A stretch of DNA of 36,465 nt from Acidobacteriota bacterium (GCA_020200135.1 JAIVJI010000089.1:1-36465), one strand, 5' to 3'; counted from the first letter of the stretch, positions 8,200 to 18,424 are shown. Program-made: numbers and translations. The notes: generated from the sequence alone by a model not told the origin.

Positions 8200-9747
8200 A
8201 TGCGAGCCTTCAAGAACTTCGACCCGGCCGGCGCGCCCGCCGTCGCCCTCTACCTCTCGGCCTTCAAGCTGCTGCTGCACCTGCTGACCAACGGCCGGTA
8301 CGGCTACTTCCGCGACGAGCTGTACTACCTCGCCTGCGCCGAACACCTCGACTGGGGCTACGTCGACCAGGCGCCGCTCATCGCGGTCGTCGCGTGGGCG
8401 CAGCGCGCCGTCCTCGGCGACTCGCTGTTCGCCGTGCGCTTCCTCCCCGCGCTGGCGGGCGCGGCCACGGTCTTGCTGACGGGGCTCGTCGCGCGCGAGC
8501 TGGGCGGCGGCCGCTTCGCCGTCGCACTGGCGTGCCTCGCGCTCATCATCGCGCCGGCCTACCTCGGGGGCAACCACCTCCTGACGATGAACGCCTTCGA
8601 GCCGCTCTTCTGGGTGGCGTGCGCGTACCTGTTCGTCCGCATCGTCCGGGGCGGCGACGAGAGACTGTGGCTCTGGTTCGGCGTCGTCGCGGGCGCGGGG
8701 CTGATGAACAAGCACTCGACGCTCGCCTTCGGCTTCGCCTTCGTCGCGGGGCTGCTCCTGACGAACGCGCGCCGGTACTTCCTGAGCCGCTGGCTCTGGC
8801 TCGGGGGCGCGGCGGCGCTCGTCATCTTTTTGCCGAACGTGCTGTGGCAGGTCGCGCACGGGTGGCCGACGGTCGAGGTTCTGCGCAACGCGGACAAGAA
8901 CCAGAACGTCGCCTTCTCGCTCGCGGAGTTCGTCAAGGGGCAGGTGCTCTTCATGCACCCGCTCACCCTCCCCGTGTGGGTCGCGGGTCTCTACTTCTAC
9001 CTCGCGGCGAAGGCCGCGCGCCCGTTCCGCGCGCTCGGGTGGGCGTACGTCGCGCTCTTCGCGCTGATGGTCGTCTTCCGCGCGAAGGTCTACTACCTCG
9101 TCCCCTTCTACCCCGTCCTGCTCGCGGCGGGCGGCGTGCAGTTCGAGGCGTGGCTGGCGGCGCGCCCCGGCTGGCGCGCGCGCCTCAAGCCCGCGGCGCT
9201 CGCGCTGCTGGCCGTGGGCGGAGCCGTTCTGGCCCCGCTGGCGCTGCCCGTGCTGCCCGTCGAGACTTTCATACGCTACCAGCGCGCGCTCGGCGTCGAG
9301 CCGCCGCGCACGGAGAAGCTGAGCCTGCGCGAGCTGCCGCAGCACTACGCGGACATGTTCGGCTGGGGGGAGATGACCGAGCAGGTGGCGCGCGTCTACA
9401 ACTCTCTGCCCGAGGAGGAGCGCGGGCGCTGCGCCGTCTTCGCGCGCAACTACGGGCAGGCCGGGGCCATCGACTTCTTCGGCGCGCGCCACGGGCTCCC
9501 GAAGGCCATCGGCAAGCACCAGAACTATTTCCTGTGGGGGCCGCGCGACTACACGGGCGAGTGCGTCATCACCGTCGGCGAGAGGGAGCGCGACGTGCGG
9601 AAGTCTTTCGACCACGTCGAGCTGGCCGCGACCATCACGCACCCCTACGTCCTGCCGCACGAGAACGACCTGCCGGTCTTCGTCTGCCGCCGCCCCAGGA
9701 TGCCGCTCAAAGAACTCTGGCCGCAGGTGAAGTGCTATAGCTGCTGA
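8200..9747 (+). CDS. GT39/PMT-type membrane glycosyltransferase (ArnT-like)
   Basis: The 515-aa protein has roughly ten transmembrane segments between residues 15 and 355 and a soluble C-terminal third. The first extramembrane loop carries the GT-C signature acidic pair D39-E40 in GYFRDELYY, followed by DWGYVDQAPL. This matches the PMT_2/GT39 group, which transfers a sugar from a polyprenyl-phosphate donor to lipid or protein on the periplasmic side. Donor and acceptor are unknown. The gene follows the DUF2585 gene closely. Its TGA stop lies four bases before a 33-bp inverted repeat of the GTGAACC family. Confidence 0.88.
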   Translation: MRAFKNFDPAGAPAVALYLSAFKLLLHLLTNGRYGYFRDELYYLACAEHLDWGYVDQAPLIAVVAWAQRAVLGDSLFAVRFLPALAGAATVLLTGLVARELGGGRFAVALACLALIIAPAYLGGNHLLTMNAFEPLFWVACAYLFVRIVRGGDERLWLWFGVVAGAGLMNKHSTLAFGFAFVAGLLLTNARRYFLSRWLWLGGAAALVIFLPNVLWQVAHGWPTVEVLRNADKNQNVAFSLAEFVKGQVLFMHPLTLPVWVAGLYFYLAAKAARPFRALGWAYVALFALMVVFRAKVYYLVPFYPVLLAAGGVQFEAWLAARPGWRARLKPAALALLAVGGAVLAPLALPVLPVETFIRYQRALGVEPPRTEKLSLRELPQHYADMFGWGEMTEQVARVYNSLPEEERGRCAVFARNYGQAGAIDFFGARHGLPKAIGKHQNYFLWGPRDYTGECVITVGERERDVRKSFDHVELAATITHPYVLPHENDLPVFVCRRPRMPLKELWPQVKCYSC

Positions 9748-9751
9748 AAAA

Positions 9752-9831
9752 GCCGTGAACCGTAAACCGTGAACCGTGACGAGAAAGAGCAGACTTTCTC
9801 TCGTCACGGTTCACGGTTTACGGTTCACGGC
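9752..9831. repeat. Heptamer repeat, GTGAACC/GTAAACC family, 33-bp perfect inverted pair
   Basis: Bases 9752-9784 and 9799-9831 are perfect reverse complements over 33 bp, separated by 14 nt. Each arm holds about four heptamers (GTGAACC, GTAAACC, GTGAACC, GTGACGA). The stop-bearing strand of each arm reads away from its neighbouring gene: TGA/TAA follow the glycosyltransferase on + and trxB on -. It can act as a bidirectional terminator, although no long T-run follows. Confidence 0.85.
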
Positions 9832-9848
9832 CTTTCACGGCCTTAAGA

Positions 9849-10928
9849 CTAAAGCTCTGTGGAGGGGCGCGCGTAGACGCCGCCGGGCTGGCCCGCGCCG
9901 TCGGCTGGCGGCGGCTGGTCGTCGGGGATGTTCGAGACGACCTCGCCGTCGGGCATCGTCACCGACTGTTGGTCGGCCGAGACGACCTCGCCTTCGATGG
10001 TGACGGACTCGCCGGTCGAGGTCTCGATGGGCAGGCTGTCAAGAAACCTCTCGGCGTCGATGGCGGCCATGCAGCCCGTCCCGGCGGCCGTCACCGCCTG
10101 GCGGTAGACCGAGTCCTGCGCGTCGCCGCAGGCGAAGACGCCGGGGATGTTCGTCGCCATCGAGACGCCGGCCGTCTTGATGTAGCCCACCTCGTCCATG
10201 TCGAGCCAGCCCTTGAAGACGTCGGTGTTCGGCTTGTGGCCGATGGCGATGAAGACGCCCTCGCACGCGAACTCCGACTCCTCGCCGGCCTTGATGTCGT
10301 AGAGCCTGACGCCGGTCACGCCCGTCTCGGGCGACCCCAGAATCTCGCGCAGCTCCGCGTTCCAGACGAAGTCTATCTTCGGGTTCTTGAACGCCTTGTC
10401 CTGCATGATCTTCGACGCGCGTAAGCTATCGCGCCGGTGGACGACCGTCACGCGCGAGGCGTAGCGCGTCAAAAACGTCGCCTCCTCCATCGCGGTGTCG
10501 CCGCCGCCGACGACGACGATGGGCTTGCCCTTGAAGAAGAAGCCGTCGCACGTCGCGCACGCCGAGACGCCCATCCCGCCCAGCCCCTCGGGCGCCGGGG
10601 CCTCGCCCGGCACGCCGAGCCACTTCGCCGACGCGCCCGAGGCGACGATCAAAGTCTCGGCCTTGACCTCGTGCCCCTCGTCGGTCCAGAGCGTGAAGGG
10701 GCGCCGGCTCAAGTCCACCTTGTTGACGAAGGTGACGAGGAACTCGGTGCCGAAGCGCTTGGCCTGCTCCTCGAATTGCTGCATCAGCTCGGGGCCCTGT
10801 ATCCCTTCGGCGAAGCCGGGGTAGTTCTCGACCTCGGTGGTGATGGTGAGCTGGCCGCCGGGCTGCGGGCCGTGGATGACGAGCGGGCGCAGCTCGGCGC
10901 GCGCGGCGTAGATGACGGGCGACTTCAT
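9849..10928 (-). CDS. trxB: Thioredoxin reductase, N-terminally truncated at a junction
   Basis: The frame encodes nearly all of a low-molecular-weight thioredoxin reductase: GGQLTITTEVENYPGF, the redox CATC motif in SACATCDGFFF, the NADPH-binding GGGDTAMEEA motif and GVFACGDAQD near the FAD end. The first ~22 residues, which should carry the FAD-binding GSGPAG motif, are absent. Homology begins at IYAARAEL (about 10913), and the frame beyond is antisense to a 3-hydroxyacyl-CoA dehydrogenase fragment. An ATG at 10928 could start a shortened protein, but it should not bind FAD normally. The C-terminus carries an unusual ~55-residue extension past the normal end (after DAERFLDSL). This is either a real rearrangement or a misassembly. 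Confidence 0.8.
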   Translation of the reverse strand: MKSPVIYAARAELRPLVIHGPQPGGQLTITTEVENYPGFAEGIQGPELMQQFEEQAKRFGTEFLVTFVNKVDLSRRPFTLWTDEGHEVKAETLIVASGASAKWLGVPGEAPAPEGLGGMGVSACATCDGFFFKGKPIVVVGGGDTAMEEATFLTRYASRVTVVHRRDSLRASKIMQDKAFKNPKIDFVWNAELREILGSPETGVTGVRLYDIKAGEESEFACEGVFIAIGHKPNTDVFKGWLDMDEVGYIKTAGVSMATNIPGVFACGDAQDSVYRQAVTAAGTGCMAAIDAERFLDSLPIETSTGESVTIEGEVVSADQQSVTMPDGEVVSNIPDDQPPPADGAGQPGGVYARPSTEL

Positions 10929-11448
10929 CTTCGCCACCAACACCTCCTCGCTCTCCATCTCGGAAATCGCCGAAAGCTCGCGCCGCCCCGCGCGCGTGGT
11001 CGGGATGCACTTCTTCAACCCCGTCCACATCATGCGCCTGGTCGAGATAGTCACGGGGCGCGAGACCGCGCCCGAGACGGTCGAGGCGGTGCGCGCGGTC
11101 GCGCTGCGGATGAAGAAGGAGCCCATCGTCGTGCGCGACGTGCCGGGGTTCGCCTCGTCGCGCCTCGGCGTGGCGCTGGGGCTCGAAGCGATGCGGATGG
11201 TGGAGGAGGGCGTGGCGGCGGCGAAAGATATAGATACGGCGATGGAGTTGGGCTACAATCACCCCATGGGGCCGCTCCGCCTGACCGATCTCGTCGGCCT
11301 CGACGTGCGCCTCCACATCGCCGAGTACCTGCACTCGAAGCTCGGGTCGGAGCGCTTCCGGCCGCCCGACATCCTCCGGCGCATGGTCGCCGAGGGCAAG
11401 CTCGGCCGCAAGACGGGCGAGGGCTTCTACGTATGGGAGGACAAGTAG
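10912..11448 (+). CDS. 3-hydroxyacyl-CoA dehydrogenase, C-terminal fragment
   Basis: The 178-aa frame matches the distal part of 3-hydroxybutyryl-CoA dehydrogenase: ATNTSSLSI, the catalytic-His motif GMHFFNPV, EPIVVRDVPGF, then the C-terminal dimerisation domain with NHPMGPLRLTDLVGLD and GRKTGEGFY. About 110 N-terminal residues, the whole NAD-binding GxGxxG half, are missing. An in-frame TAG at 10909 and trxB sequence lie immediately upstream, so the fragment cannot extend. It is unlikely to be an active dehydrogenase. Its neighbours, PilZ and an enoyl-CoA hydratase, suggest it came from a beta-oxidation-type cluster. The stop codon lies in repeat element copy 2. Confidence 0.8.
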   Translation: MTGDFIFATNTSSLSISEIAESSRRPARVVGMHFFNPVHIMRLVEIVTGRETAPETVEAVRAVALRMKKEPIVVRDVPGFASSRLGVALGLEAMRMVEEGVAAAKDIDTAMELGYNHPMGPLRLTDLVGLDVRLHIAEYLHSKLGSERFRPPDILRRMVAEGKLGRKTGEGFYVWEDK

Positions 11449-11554
11449 CCAGTAGCCTGTAGGCTCCGCTCGCTGAGCGTCGGAACTGACATGCGAGCCG
11501 CCCGGCTCATAAAGGTTTTCCTACTGACTACTGACTACTGTCTACTGTCTACTG
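11446..11554 (+). repeat. Dispersed intergenic element, copy 2
   Basis: It begins at the TAG stop of the dehydrogenase fragment (GTAGCCAGTAGCCTGTAG heptamers) and ends six bases before the PilZ ATG. A core at about 11459-11520 (GGCTCCGCT, CTGACATGCGAGCC, AAAGGTTTTC) is shared with copies 1 and 3. About five inverted heptamers (CTACTGA/CTACTGT, 11521-11554) close the element. It therefore has CAGTAG-type terminal inverted repeats around the core. Confidence 0.75.
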
Positions 11555-11560
11555 CCACCT

Positions 11561-11938
11561 ATGACAAGGTCACCGAACGAAGAGAGAAGATTCGCGCTGC
11601 GCATGGCGCTGAGGCTCCCCATCGTGGTGTCGGGGCGCGCCGAGGACGGGGCGGCGTGGAGCGAGCCCACCGAGACCGACGACATCTCGACGCTCGGCGC
11701 GCTCTTCCACCTCAACCAGCGCGTCGCGCGCGGCGACCAGCTCTACCTGCGCGCGCACCGCCCCGACGGCTCGCCCATTGAGGCCACGGCGCGCGTCGTG
11801 CGCACCGCGCCCGCCATCTACGGCACGGCGCGCGTCGGCGTCCAGATCATGGACCCGACAGAGAACTGGCTCCGCCTCTTCGTCTCCTGGGTCGCCGACG
11901 AGCGGCAGACGCCCGAGGGCGAAGGCGAGAAACAATAA
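11561..11938 (+). CDS. PilZ domain protein
   Basis: The 125-aa protein is a single PilZ domain. The c-di-GMP-binding RxxxR motif is R10-F-A-L-R14, and the second motif D41-I-S-T-L-G46 fits the (D/N)xSxxG consensus. Family members bind c-di-GMP and change conformation to control a partner, often in motility, exopolysaccharide or transcription. A candidate c-di-GMP source, the GGDEF regulator at 3056-4036, is in the same window, but no physical link is implied. The start ATG directly follows repeat element copy 2. The stop is followed after three bases by a heptamer inverted repeat. Confidence 0.88.
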   Translation: MTRSPNEERRFALRMALRLPIVVSGRAEDGAAWSEPTETDDISTLGALFHLNQRVARGDQLYLRAHRPDGSPIEATARVVRTAPAIYGTARVGVQIMDPTENWLRLFVSWVADERQTPEGEGEKQ

Positions 11939-11941
11939 GAG

Positions 11942-12018
11942 CCGTAAACCGTGAACCGTAAACCGTGACAAGGGAGAAGGGCTTCCTCTTGTCACGGTTT
12001 ACGGTTCACGGTTTACGG
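11942..12018. repeat. Heptamer repeat, GTAAACC/GTGAACC family, 31-bp perfect inverted pair
   Basis: Bases 11942-11972 and 11988-12018 are perfect reverse complements over 31 bp around a 15-nt loop. The heptamers are GTAAACC, GTGAACC, GTAAACC and GTGACAA, the same family as 9752-9831 with the units in a different order. It lies between two co-directional genes, PilZ and enoyl-CoA hydratase. Confidence 0.85.
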
Positions 12019-12034
12019 GGTTTGGAGAACGACG

Positions 12035-12817
<783 letters not shown>

Positions 12818-12865
12818 GCCGCCCGCGCCGGCGGCGGCGCGGCCGCCAAGTGTGGCCCTTAAGTG

Positions 12866-12894
12866 TTAAGCTTCGTGGCGGACTCTGCTAGAAT
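12866..12894 (+). promoter_or_regulatory. Candidate sigma70 promoter for the small secreted protein
   Basis: TTAAGC (12866-12871) and TAGAAT (12889-12894) are separated by 17 bases. The -10 matches five of six consensus positions and the -35 only three. It lies 43 bases upstream of the ATG at 12938, in the only AT-rich stretch of this gap. Confidence 0.35.
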
Positions 12895-12937
12895 GCGCCA
12901 GTCCGAAGTCCACTCCGTTAAGTTTAAGGGGGCGTCT

Positions 12938-13162
12938 ATGAAGAGATTCCTTTGTGCGGCCTTGCTGGCTTCTACTTTCGCCGTCCCGGCGACTTTCGCA
13001 CAGGACGCCGGCTCGGCCAGGACTCAGAAAGCCGGCGCGCAGACGGCCGAGAAGGTGGCGAAACAGAAAGGTAAGGAAGGCGCGGATTGCGACACCGGCC
13101 GGGCCGGCGTCAGGTGCAATAAGCCCAAGCCCAAGAAGGTGTGGTTCTGGGGCAAAGCCTAG
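12938..13162 (+). CDS. Small secreted protein, unknown function
   Basis: The 74-aa product starts with a clear signal peptide (MKRFLCAALLASTFAVPATFA, cleaved about residue 21). The mature part is Lys/Ala-rich (KAGAQTAEKVAKQKGKEG) with two cysteines (C51, C60) that could form a disulfide, and ends in a basic, aromatic KPKPKKVWFWGKA tail. No family was recognised. The start at 12938 is chosen because AAGGGGG precedes it and the signal peptide begins there; the longer open frame from 12863 has no such support. An intrinsic terminator follows at 13208. Confidence 0.7.
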   Translation: MKRFLCAALLASTFAVPATFAQDAGSARTQKAGAQTAEKVAKQKGKEGADCDTGRAGVRCNKPKPKKVWFWGKA

Positions 13163-13207
13163 CGCCGTTCGGCACGGCAGACGAATCGGCGTCTTAGTTA
13201 GTAACGG

Positions 13208-13240
13208 CGGGCGGCACACCTTGTTGCCGCCCGTTTCTAT
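13208..13240 (+). terminator. Intrinsic terminator
   Basis: A perfect 9-bp stem (13208-13216 with 13225-13233) with an 8-nt loop is followed by TTTCTAT. It ends the small secreted protein gene. Its stem and loop (GGGCGGCAC..TTG..TGCCGCCC) closely resemble the terminator at 13751. Confidence 0.75.
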
Positions 13241-13494
13241 CGGTTCCTCAAACGAGTTCGGCCATCGCGTCGTCCCCGAGTCAGCAACACCCCAGAACGT
13301 CTGTGGGCACATCAGACACCGACGTATCCGTGCACTCGAATGACGCTCACTCCCCGTCATCCTTTAAAAACCCGCAAAACTGCTCTTCCCTGACACGCCG
13401 AAGGTGTTTTATCAACTGGCACGTCCGTTGCACCTGTCTCTCCCGTGCGAGGCGCAGCGGGCGCCGCCGCCGGACACCGGAAAGCAGGAAGAAG
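13241..13494. other. Upstream region of the 73-aa protein gene, no assigned gene
   Basis: An open frame runs from 13303 into the 73-aa gene, but its N-terminal part looks non-coding in composition. The stretch around 13365-13425 is AT-richer and may hold the promoter. No clear -35/-10 pair was found. Confidence 0.4.
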
Positions 13495-13716
13495 ATGGCG
13501 AAGGGAAAAGAGATCAGTATCAAGGTCGGCAGGGGGACGCAGCGGGGCGACATTCACCTCTCCGCCCTCCTGCCGGAGACTGTCAGTCTCAGCGTCAGCT
13601 ACAAGGGTGAACGCGCCGCCACGGTGACGCTTACCGGCGAGCAGGTGGAGCAGCTGCGGCAGGCGCTTAACGAGATGGCGCTGCAAGGTGAGACACGGCT
13701 GCGGCTGGCGGCCTAA
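13495..13716 (+). CDS. Small hypothetical protein (73 aa)
   Basis: The product is 73 aa and appears cytoplasmic, with no signal peptide. The N-terminal two thirds alternate hydrophobic and polar residues in a strand-like way (ISIKVGRGTQRGDIHLSALL, then VSLSVSYKGERAATVTL). The end is helical (GEQVEQLRQALNEMALQG). No family was recognised. The start at 13495 is supported by AGGAAGA just upstream. A terminator follows at 13751, so it is probably monocistronic. Confidence 0.65.
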   Translation: MAKGKEISIKVGRGTQRGDIHLSALLPETVSLSVSYKGERAATVTLTGEQVEQLRQALNEMALQGETRLRLAA

Positions 13717-13750
13717 GGACTGTCAAGGCTCAATTACTCTGGTTATGTGT

Positions 13751-13776
13751 GGCGGCACTGTTGATGCCGCCCTTCT
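13751..13776 (+). terminator. Intrinsic terminator
   Basis: A perfect 7-bp GGCGGCA/TGCCGCC stem (13751-13757 with 13765-13771) with a 7-nt loop is followed by CTTCT. The tract is less T-rich than usual, so efficiency is uncertain. Confidence 0.55.
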
Positions 13777-13821
13777 CATTATATGCTCATACCTGTCTGA
13801 GTTTTGTCACGTGGGGAGTGG

Positions 13822-14199
13822 ATGACAGTCATTTCGGAGAAGACGGTTCTCGTCGTGGAGGATGAAGAAGACATCCGCTTTCTGCTGAAAGCGGTTCTCG
13901 AGTCGGAGGGCTATCAAGTCACAGAGGCGACGACGGGGAAGGACGCGGTGCGCATCGCCGCGGAGGCCGCCCCAGAACTAATCCTCATGGACATCTCGCT
14001 GCCGCTCCTGGATGGGCTCTCGGCCACGAGACAAATCAGGGCCGAGGAAGCCTTGCGGGAAGTGCCCATCATAGCCGTCTCCGCTTACCACACGGCCAGA
14101 CGGCGGGCGATCCGGGCGGGGTGCAGCGACCTGATCGGGAAGCCCATAGACGTCGAGGAGTTGAAGGCGGCGGTGCGACAGGCGATAGGGCAGGCGTAA
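13822..14199 (+). CDS. CheY-like single-domain response regulator
   Basis: The 125-aa protein is one receiver domain with no output module. The acidic pocket is E13/D14 (VVEDEED), the phospho-acceptor is D57 (LILMDISLPLLDG), the switch residue is S87 (IIAVSAYH) and the conserved lysine is K107 (IGKPID). It probably relays phosphate or binds a partner directly. The cognate kinase is not in the window. ATG 13822 is preferred because GGGGAG lies just upstream, though a TTG at 13804 would add six residues. Confidence 0.88.
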   Translation: MTVISEKTVLVVEDEEDIRFLLKAVLESEGYQVTEATTGKDAVRIAAEAAPELILMDISLPLLDGLSATRQIRAEEALREVPIIAVSAYHTARRRAIRAGCSDLIGKPIDVEELKAAVRQAIGQA

Positions 14200-14375
14200 A
14201 GGGCGCGCCCGCGCGTGGGGCAGAAATCAACGCCCCTGCCCGGGTAGATTTCGGCGGGAGGTGGCGCGAACTCCGTGTTTGCGCAGCGCCTCCCCCGTGT
14301 GCTAATTTACGGCTTCGCTCGGGGCGGGACGCACGCCCGGGCGGACGATTTTCGACGCCGCAGCGCTCGGGAAAC

Positions 14376-14448
<73 letters not shown>

Positions 14449-14459
14449 TCAACTAAATC

Positions 14460-14501
14460 AAAAAAGTCAGGGGCTATCGAGTGGTAGCCCCTGACTTTTT
14501 T
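14460..14501. terminator. Strong bidirectional intrinsic terminator after tRNA-Ala
   Basis: A perfect 17-bp stem (14460-14476 with 14485-14501) encloses an 8-nt loop, with six A on the left and six T on the right. It terminates the tRNA transcript on + and can also end the convergent ankyrin gene on -. Confidence 0.9.
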
Positions 14502-14547
14502 GTGTGCCGGCTCTCCCGGCGCGCCCGGGCGGGGCGACGCGCCGACG

Positions 14548-15336
14548 CTACCTCACGGCTCCGGCGGCGGCGAGGAGATTCACGAGAGCTGTGCTCCTCG
14601 GGATGTAACTCAGCGGCGTCTTGCCCTCCGCGTCCCTGGCGTTCACGTCGGCGCCGGCGGCGACGAGCGCGTTGATGATCTTTGCGAGGTTGGCCTGCTC
14701 GTAGGCGACGCTCGCGGCGGCGGCGTAGTGGAGGGCAGTCCAGCCGTAGCGGTTTTGCGTGTGTACTCCCGCGCCGGCCCCGAGCAACAGCTCGGCGCTC
14801 CGGCTGCGCCCGCCGCGGGCCGCGAGCATCAGCGCCGTGTTTCCTTCTTCGTCCCGGTCTTCGGTTCGCGCGCCGGCCTCGAGCAGGCCCCCGACCAGCT
14901 CGGCGTTGCCGGGGTAGGAGGTGACCAGCGGGTCGTTGCCGCACGGGACGTGGAAGCCCCCGGCGGCGGCGAGCATCAGGACCGTCCGCCCGCCGTCGCC
15001 CCTGTGATTCACGTCCGCGCCCCCGGCGATCAGAATCCGGGCCAGTTCAACGTCACCGTAGGAGACCGCGGCCGCGAGCGAGCGCGCCTTAACGTCGTCG
15101 CCGACGCCCTTCGCGGACAGCAGGACTTCGACGCGCTTGAGGTCGGCGTCTGCCGTAGCGGCTGCGGAGGGGACGGGGCTCGTCCTCGCCTCCACGATTC
15201 TCTGCAAGGCGCGCTCGGCCGCGCTCGGCCGGCGTGCGTGCTGCCGCGCCTCGGCGTTGTCGGCGGCGCACCGGCTCGAAGCCAGGATCAGGGCGGCGAG
15301 CCCCAGCGTCAGAACTTTTACGCGTCGGTTCTTCAT
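14548..15336 (-). CDS. Exported ankyrin-repeat protein
   Basis: The 262-aa protein has a signal peptide (about 1-25, LGLAALILASSRCAA). Four to five ankyrin repeats lie at about 85-260, with recurring motifs such as LLEAGARTEDRDEEGNTALMLAARGG, GWTALHYAAA and LVAAGADVNARDAEGKTPL. Ankyrin arrays mediate protein-protein binding; the partner is unknown. A GTG at 15372 would add 12 residues, but the signal peptide begins at 15336. No good ribosome site precedes either start. It is convergent with tRNA-Ala. Confidence 0.82.
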   Translation of the reverse strand: MKNRRVKVLTLGLAALILASSRCAADNAEARQHARRPSAAERALQRIVEARTSPVPSAAATADADLKRVEVLLSAKGVGDDVKARSLAAAVSYGDVELARILIAGGADVNHRGDGGRTVLMLAAAGGFHVPCGNDPLVTSYPGNAELVGGLLEAGARTEDRDEEGNTALMLAARGGRSRSAELLLGAGAGVHTQNRYGWTALHYAAAASVAYEQANLAKIINALVAAGADVNARDAEGKTPLSYIPRSTALVNLLAAAGAVR

Positions 15337-15420
15337 GGCAATCGTCGGACGGCCGGCGTCAGAATCCCACACGCACGGAACGCGCCGGCGACCGTAGGCT
15401 TGCGCGGCGGCCCCTGCGCG

Positions 15421-15465
15421 TCACTTCGATTCCGACAGGCGCTTGTAGAACTCCTCCCGCATCAT
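15421..15465 (-). CDS. Possible 14-aa mini-ORF
   Basis: ATG-ATG at 15465 is preceded by AAGGAGGA at good spacing and opens a 14-codon frame (MMREEFYKRLSESK) ending in TGA. It lies 18 bases after the stop of the Cys-rich protein and upstream of the ankyrin gene. It could be a leader, a small protein or the remnant of a longer gene. Only the ribosome site supports it. Confidence 0.2.
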   Translation of the reverse strand: MMREEFYKRLSESK

Positions 15466-15483
15466 CCCGTCCTCCTTCGCGGC

Positions 15484-16092
15484 TCACTCGGGTTCGGCGA
15501 GCCGGCCGTAGAAAGCGTAGTCGGCCTTCCGGCCGGCGACGCGCAGACGCCAGTGCATAAAGTCTCCGGCGTCCTGACAGCCGTTGCCGCGTCCCTGGAG
15601 CACGAGCAAGTATCTGGTCGGGACTACGACGCCGGCCCGGAAGATTCCCGTCCCCGCGGCCCGGCCCTCGAAGCGCCACTCTTTGTAAAGCAGCGGGCCG
15701 CCGCCGTGGCTCGTCCGCCCGTCGTGCGTGTCGGCCGTGTAGCTCGACATCTTCGAGGGCAGCGGCAGGGTGAGCGTGCCGGTCTTGTTCCCGTCGCGGA
15801 ACTCCAGCCTCCACGCGTTGCCGACGAGCGAGCCCCTGAGCGTGTAGCTCTCCGCGCGGTGCGCCAGTCCCCGTGCGCTCTCCTCCGTGTCGGCCTCCGT
15901 CAGGTAGAGGTGCGCCGTCCCCCCGAAGCGCACGCGCTCCAGGAGGCTCAGCTCGTACGCGCTCGGCCTGGCGGAGCCGGTGTAGTAGTCGCCCGCGTTC
16001 GAACAGCACGCGCACGCCAGCGCGCGTGCCGGCGGCAGGAGCACGCACGCCGCGAGCGCCAGCGAGAACAGAGTCAGTCTCGGAGCCTTCAT
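15484..16092 (-). CDS. Exported Cys-rich-start protein, unknown function
   Basis: The 202-aa protein has a signal peptide (MKAPRLTLFSLALAACVLL, cleaved near residue 25), and the mature part begins CACCSNAGDYYTG. The remainder is beta-rich (WRLEFRDGNKTGTLTLPLP, FEGRAAGTGIF, YLLVLQGRGNGC) and ends with HWRLRVAGRKADYAFYGRL. The C-x-C-C cluster just after the cleavage site may bind a metal or form disulfides. No family was recognised. The start is fixed by GGGGGAGGGG upstream of ATG 16092. A candidate promoter lies at 16162-16189. Confidence 0.72.
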   Translation of the reverse strand: MKAPRLTLFSLALAACVLLPPARALACACCSNAGDYYTGSARPSAYELSLLERVRFGGTAHLYLTEADTEESARGLAHRAESYTLRGSLVGNAWRLEFRDGNKTGTLTLPLPSKMSSYTADTHDGRTSHGGGPLLYKEWRFEGRAAGTGIFRAGVVVPTRYLLVLQGRGNGCQDAGDFMHWRLRVAGRKADYAFYGRLAEPE

Positions 16093-16543
16093 CGTCCCCT
16101 CCCCCTTCGCCGCGCGCCGGGGCGGCGGCCCAAAAAATATGGACATACCCGAAGGCGCGTGGGTATATTAATGGAGGCCGACGAGTTAATAAACATTCAC
16201 CACGCGACGCGCGGACGCGCGCGGAGAGACGTGCACCGTGCGAGTGGCACTCATGAGGCCGGGAGTTTCAGCCCGGCGCGACTTTATAAAAATCAGGTAA
16301 ACAACGCCTCGCCGCCCCCCGGGGGTGAAAGGTCACACGGTTGACCGCACGACCTCGGCGGGCGGCTCCGGCTCCGAAGCCCTCCCGCCCCGAAGCCCAC
16401 GGCCGACGCCGCCCCTTTACAACAGCCTCGCCCCTCTCCTCGTTCCACGGCCCGGCGCGCCCGTCGCGGGTGGGGGGTAGAGCGCGCCCCGGTCGCACGC
16501 TGAAAAAACTTTGAAGCGACGCCCGGGGTCTCTGCCGAAAGCA
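16093..16543. other. Divergent intergenic region, 451 nt
   Basis: The part near 16130-16195 is AT-rich and holds the candidate promoter of the - strand gene. A 57-codon + frame from ATG 16171 has no ribosome site or recognisable protein. The rest (16200-16543) is GC-rich upstream sequence of the fusion regulator, with no clear promoter or repeat. Confidence 0.5.
16162..16189 (-). promoter_or_regulatory. Candidate sigma70 promoter for the Cys-rich exported protein
   Basis: On the - strand, TTAACT (16189-16184) and TATACC (16167-16162) are 16 bases apart, each matching four of six consensus positions. The predicted start site is about 60 bases upstream of ATG 16092. Confidence 0.35.

Positions 16544-18424
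<1,881 letters not shown>

Noticed and set aside
7537..9807. A 756-codon open frame on the - strand opposite the DUF2585 and glycosyltransferase genes
   Set aside because: It is an Arg/Glu-rich antisense shadow of real genes in GC-rich DNA, with no recognisable domain. The + strand genes have clear family motifs.
16171..16344. A 57-codon + strand ORF before the fusion regulator
   Set aside because: No ribosome site, no recognisable protein features, and it overlaps a candidate - strand promoter.
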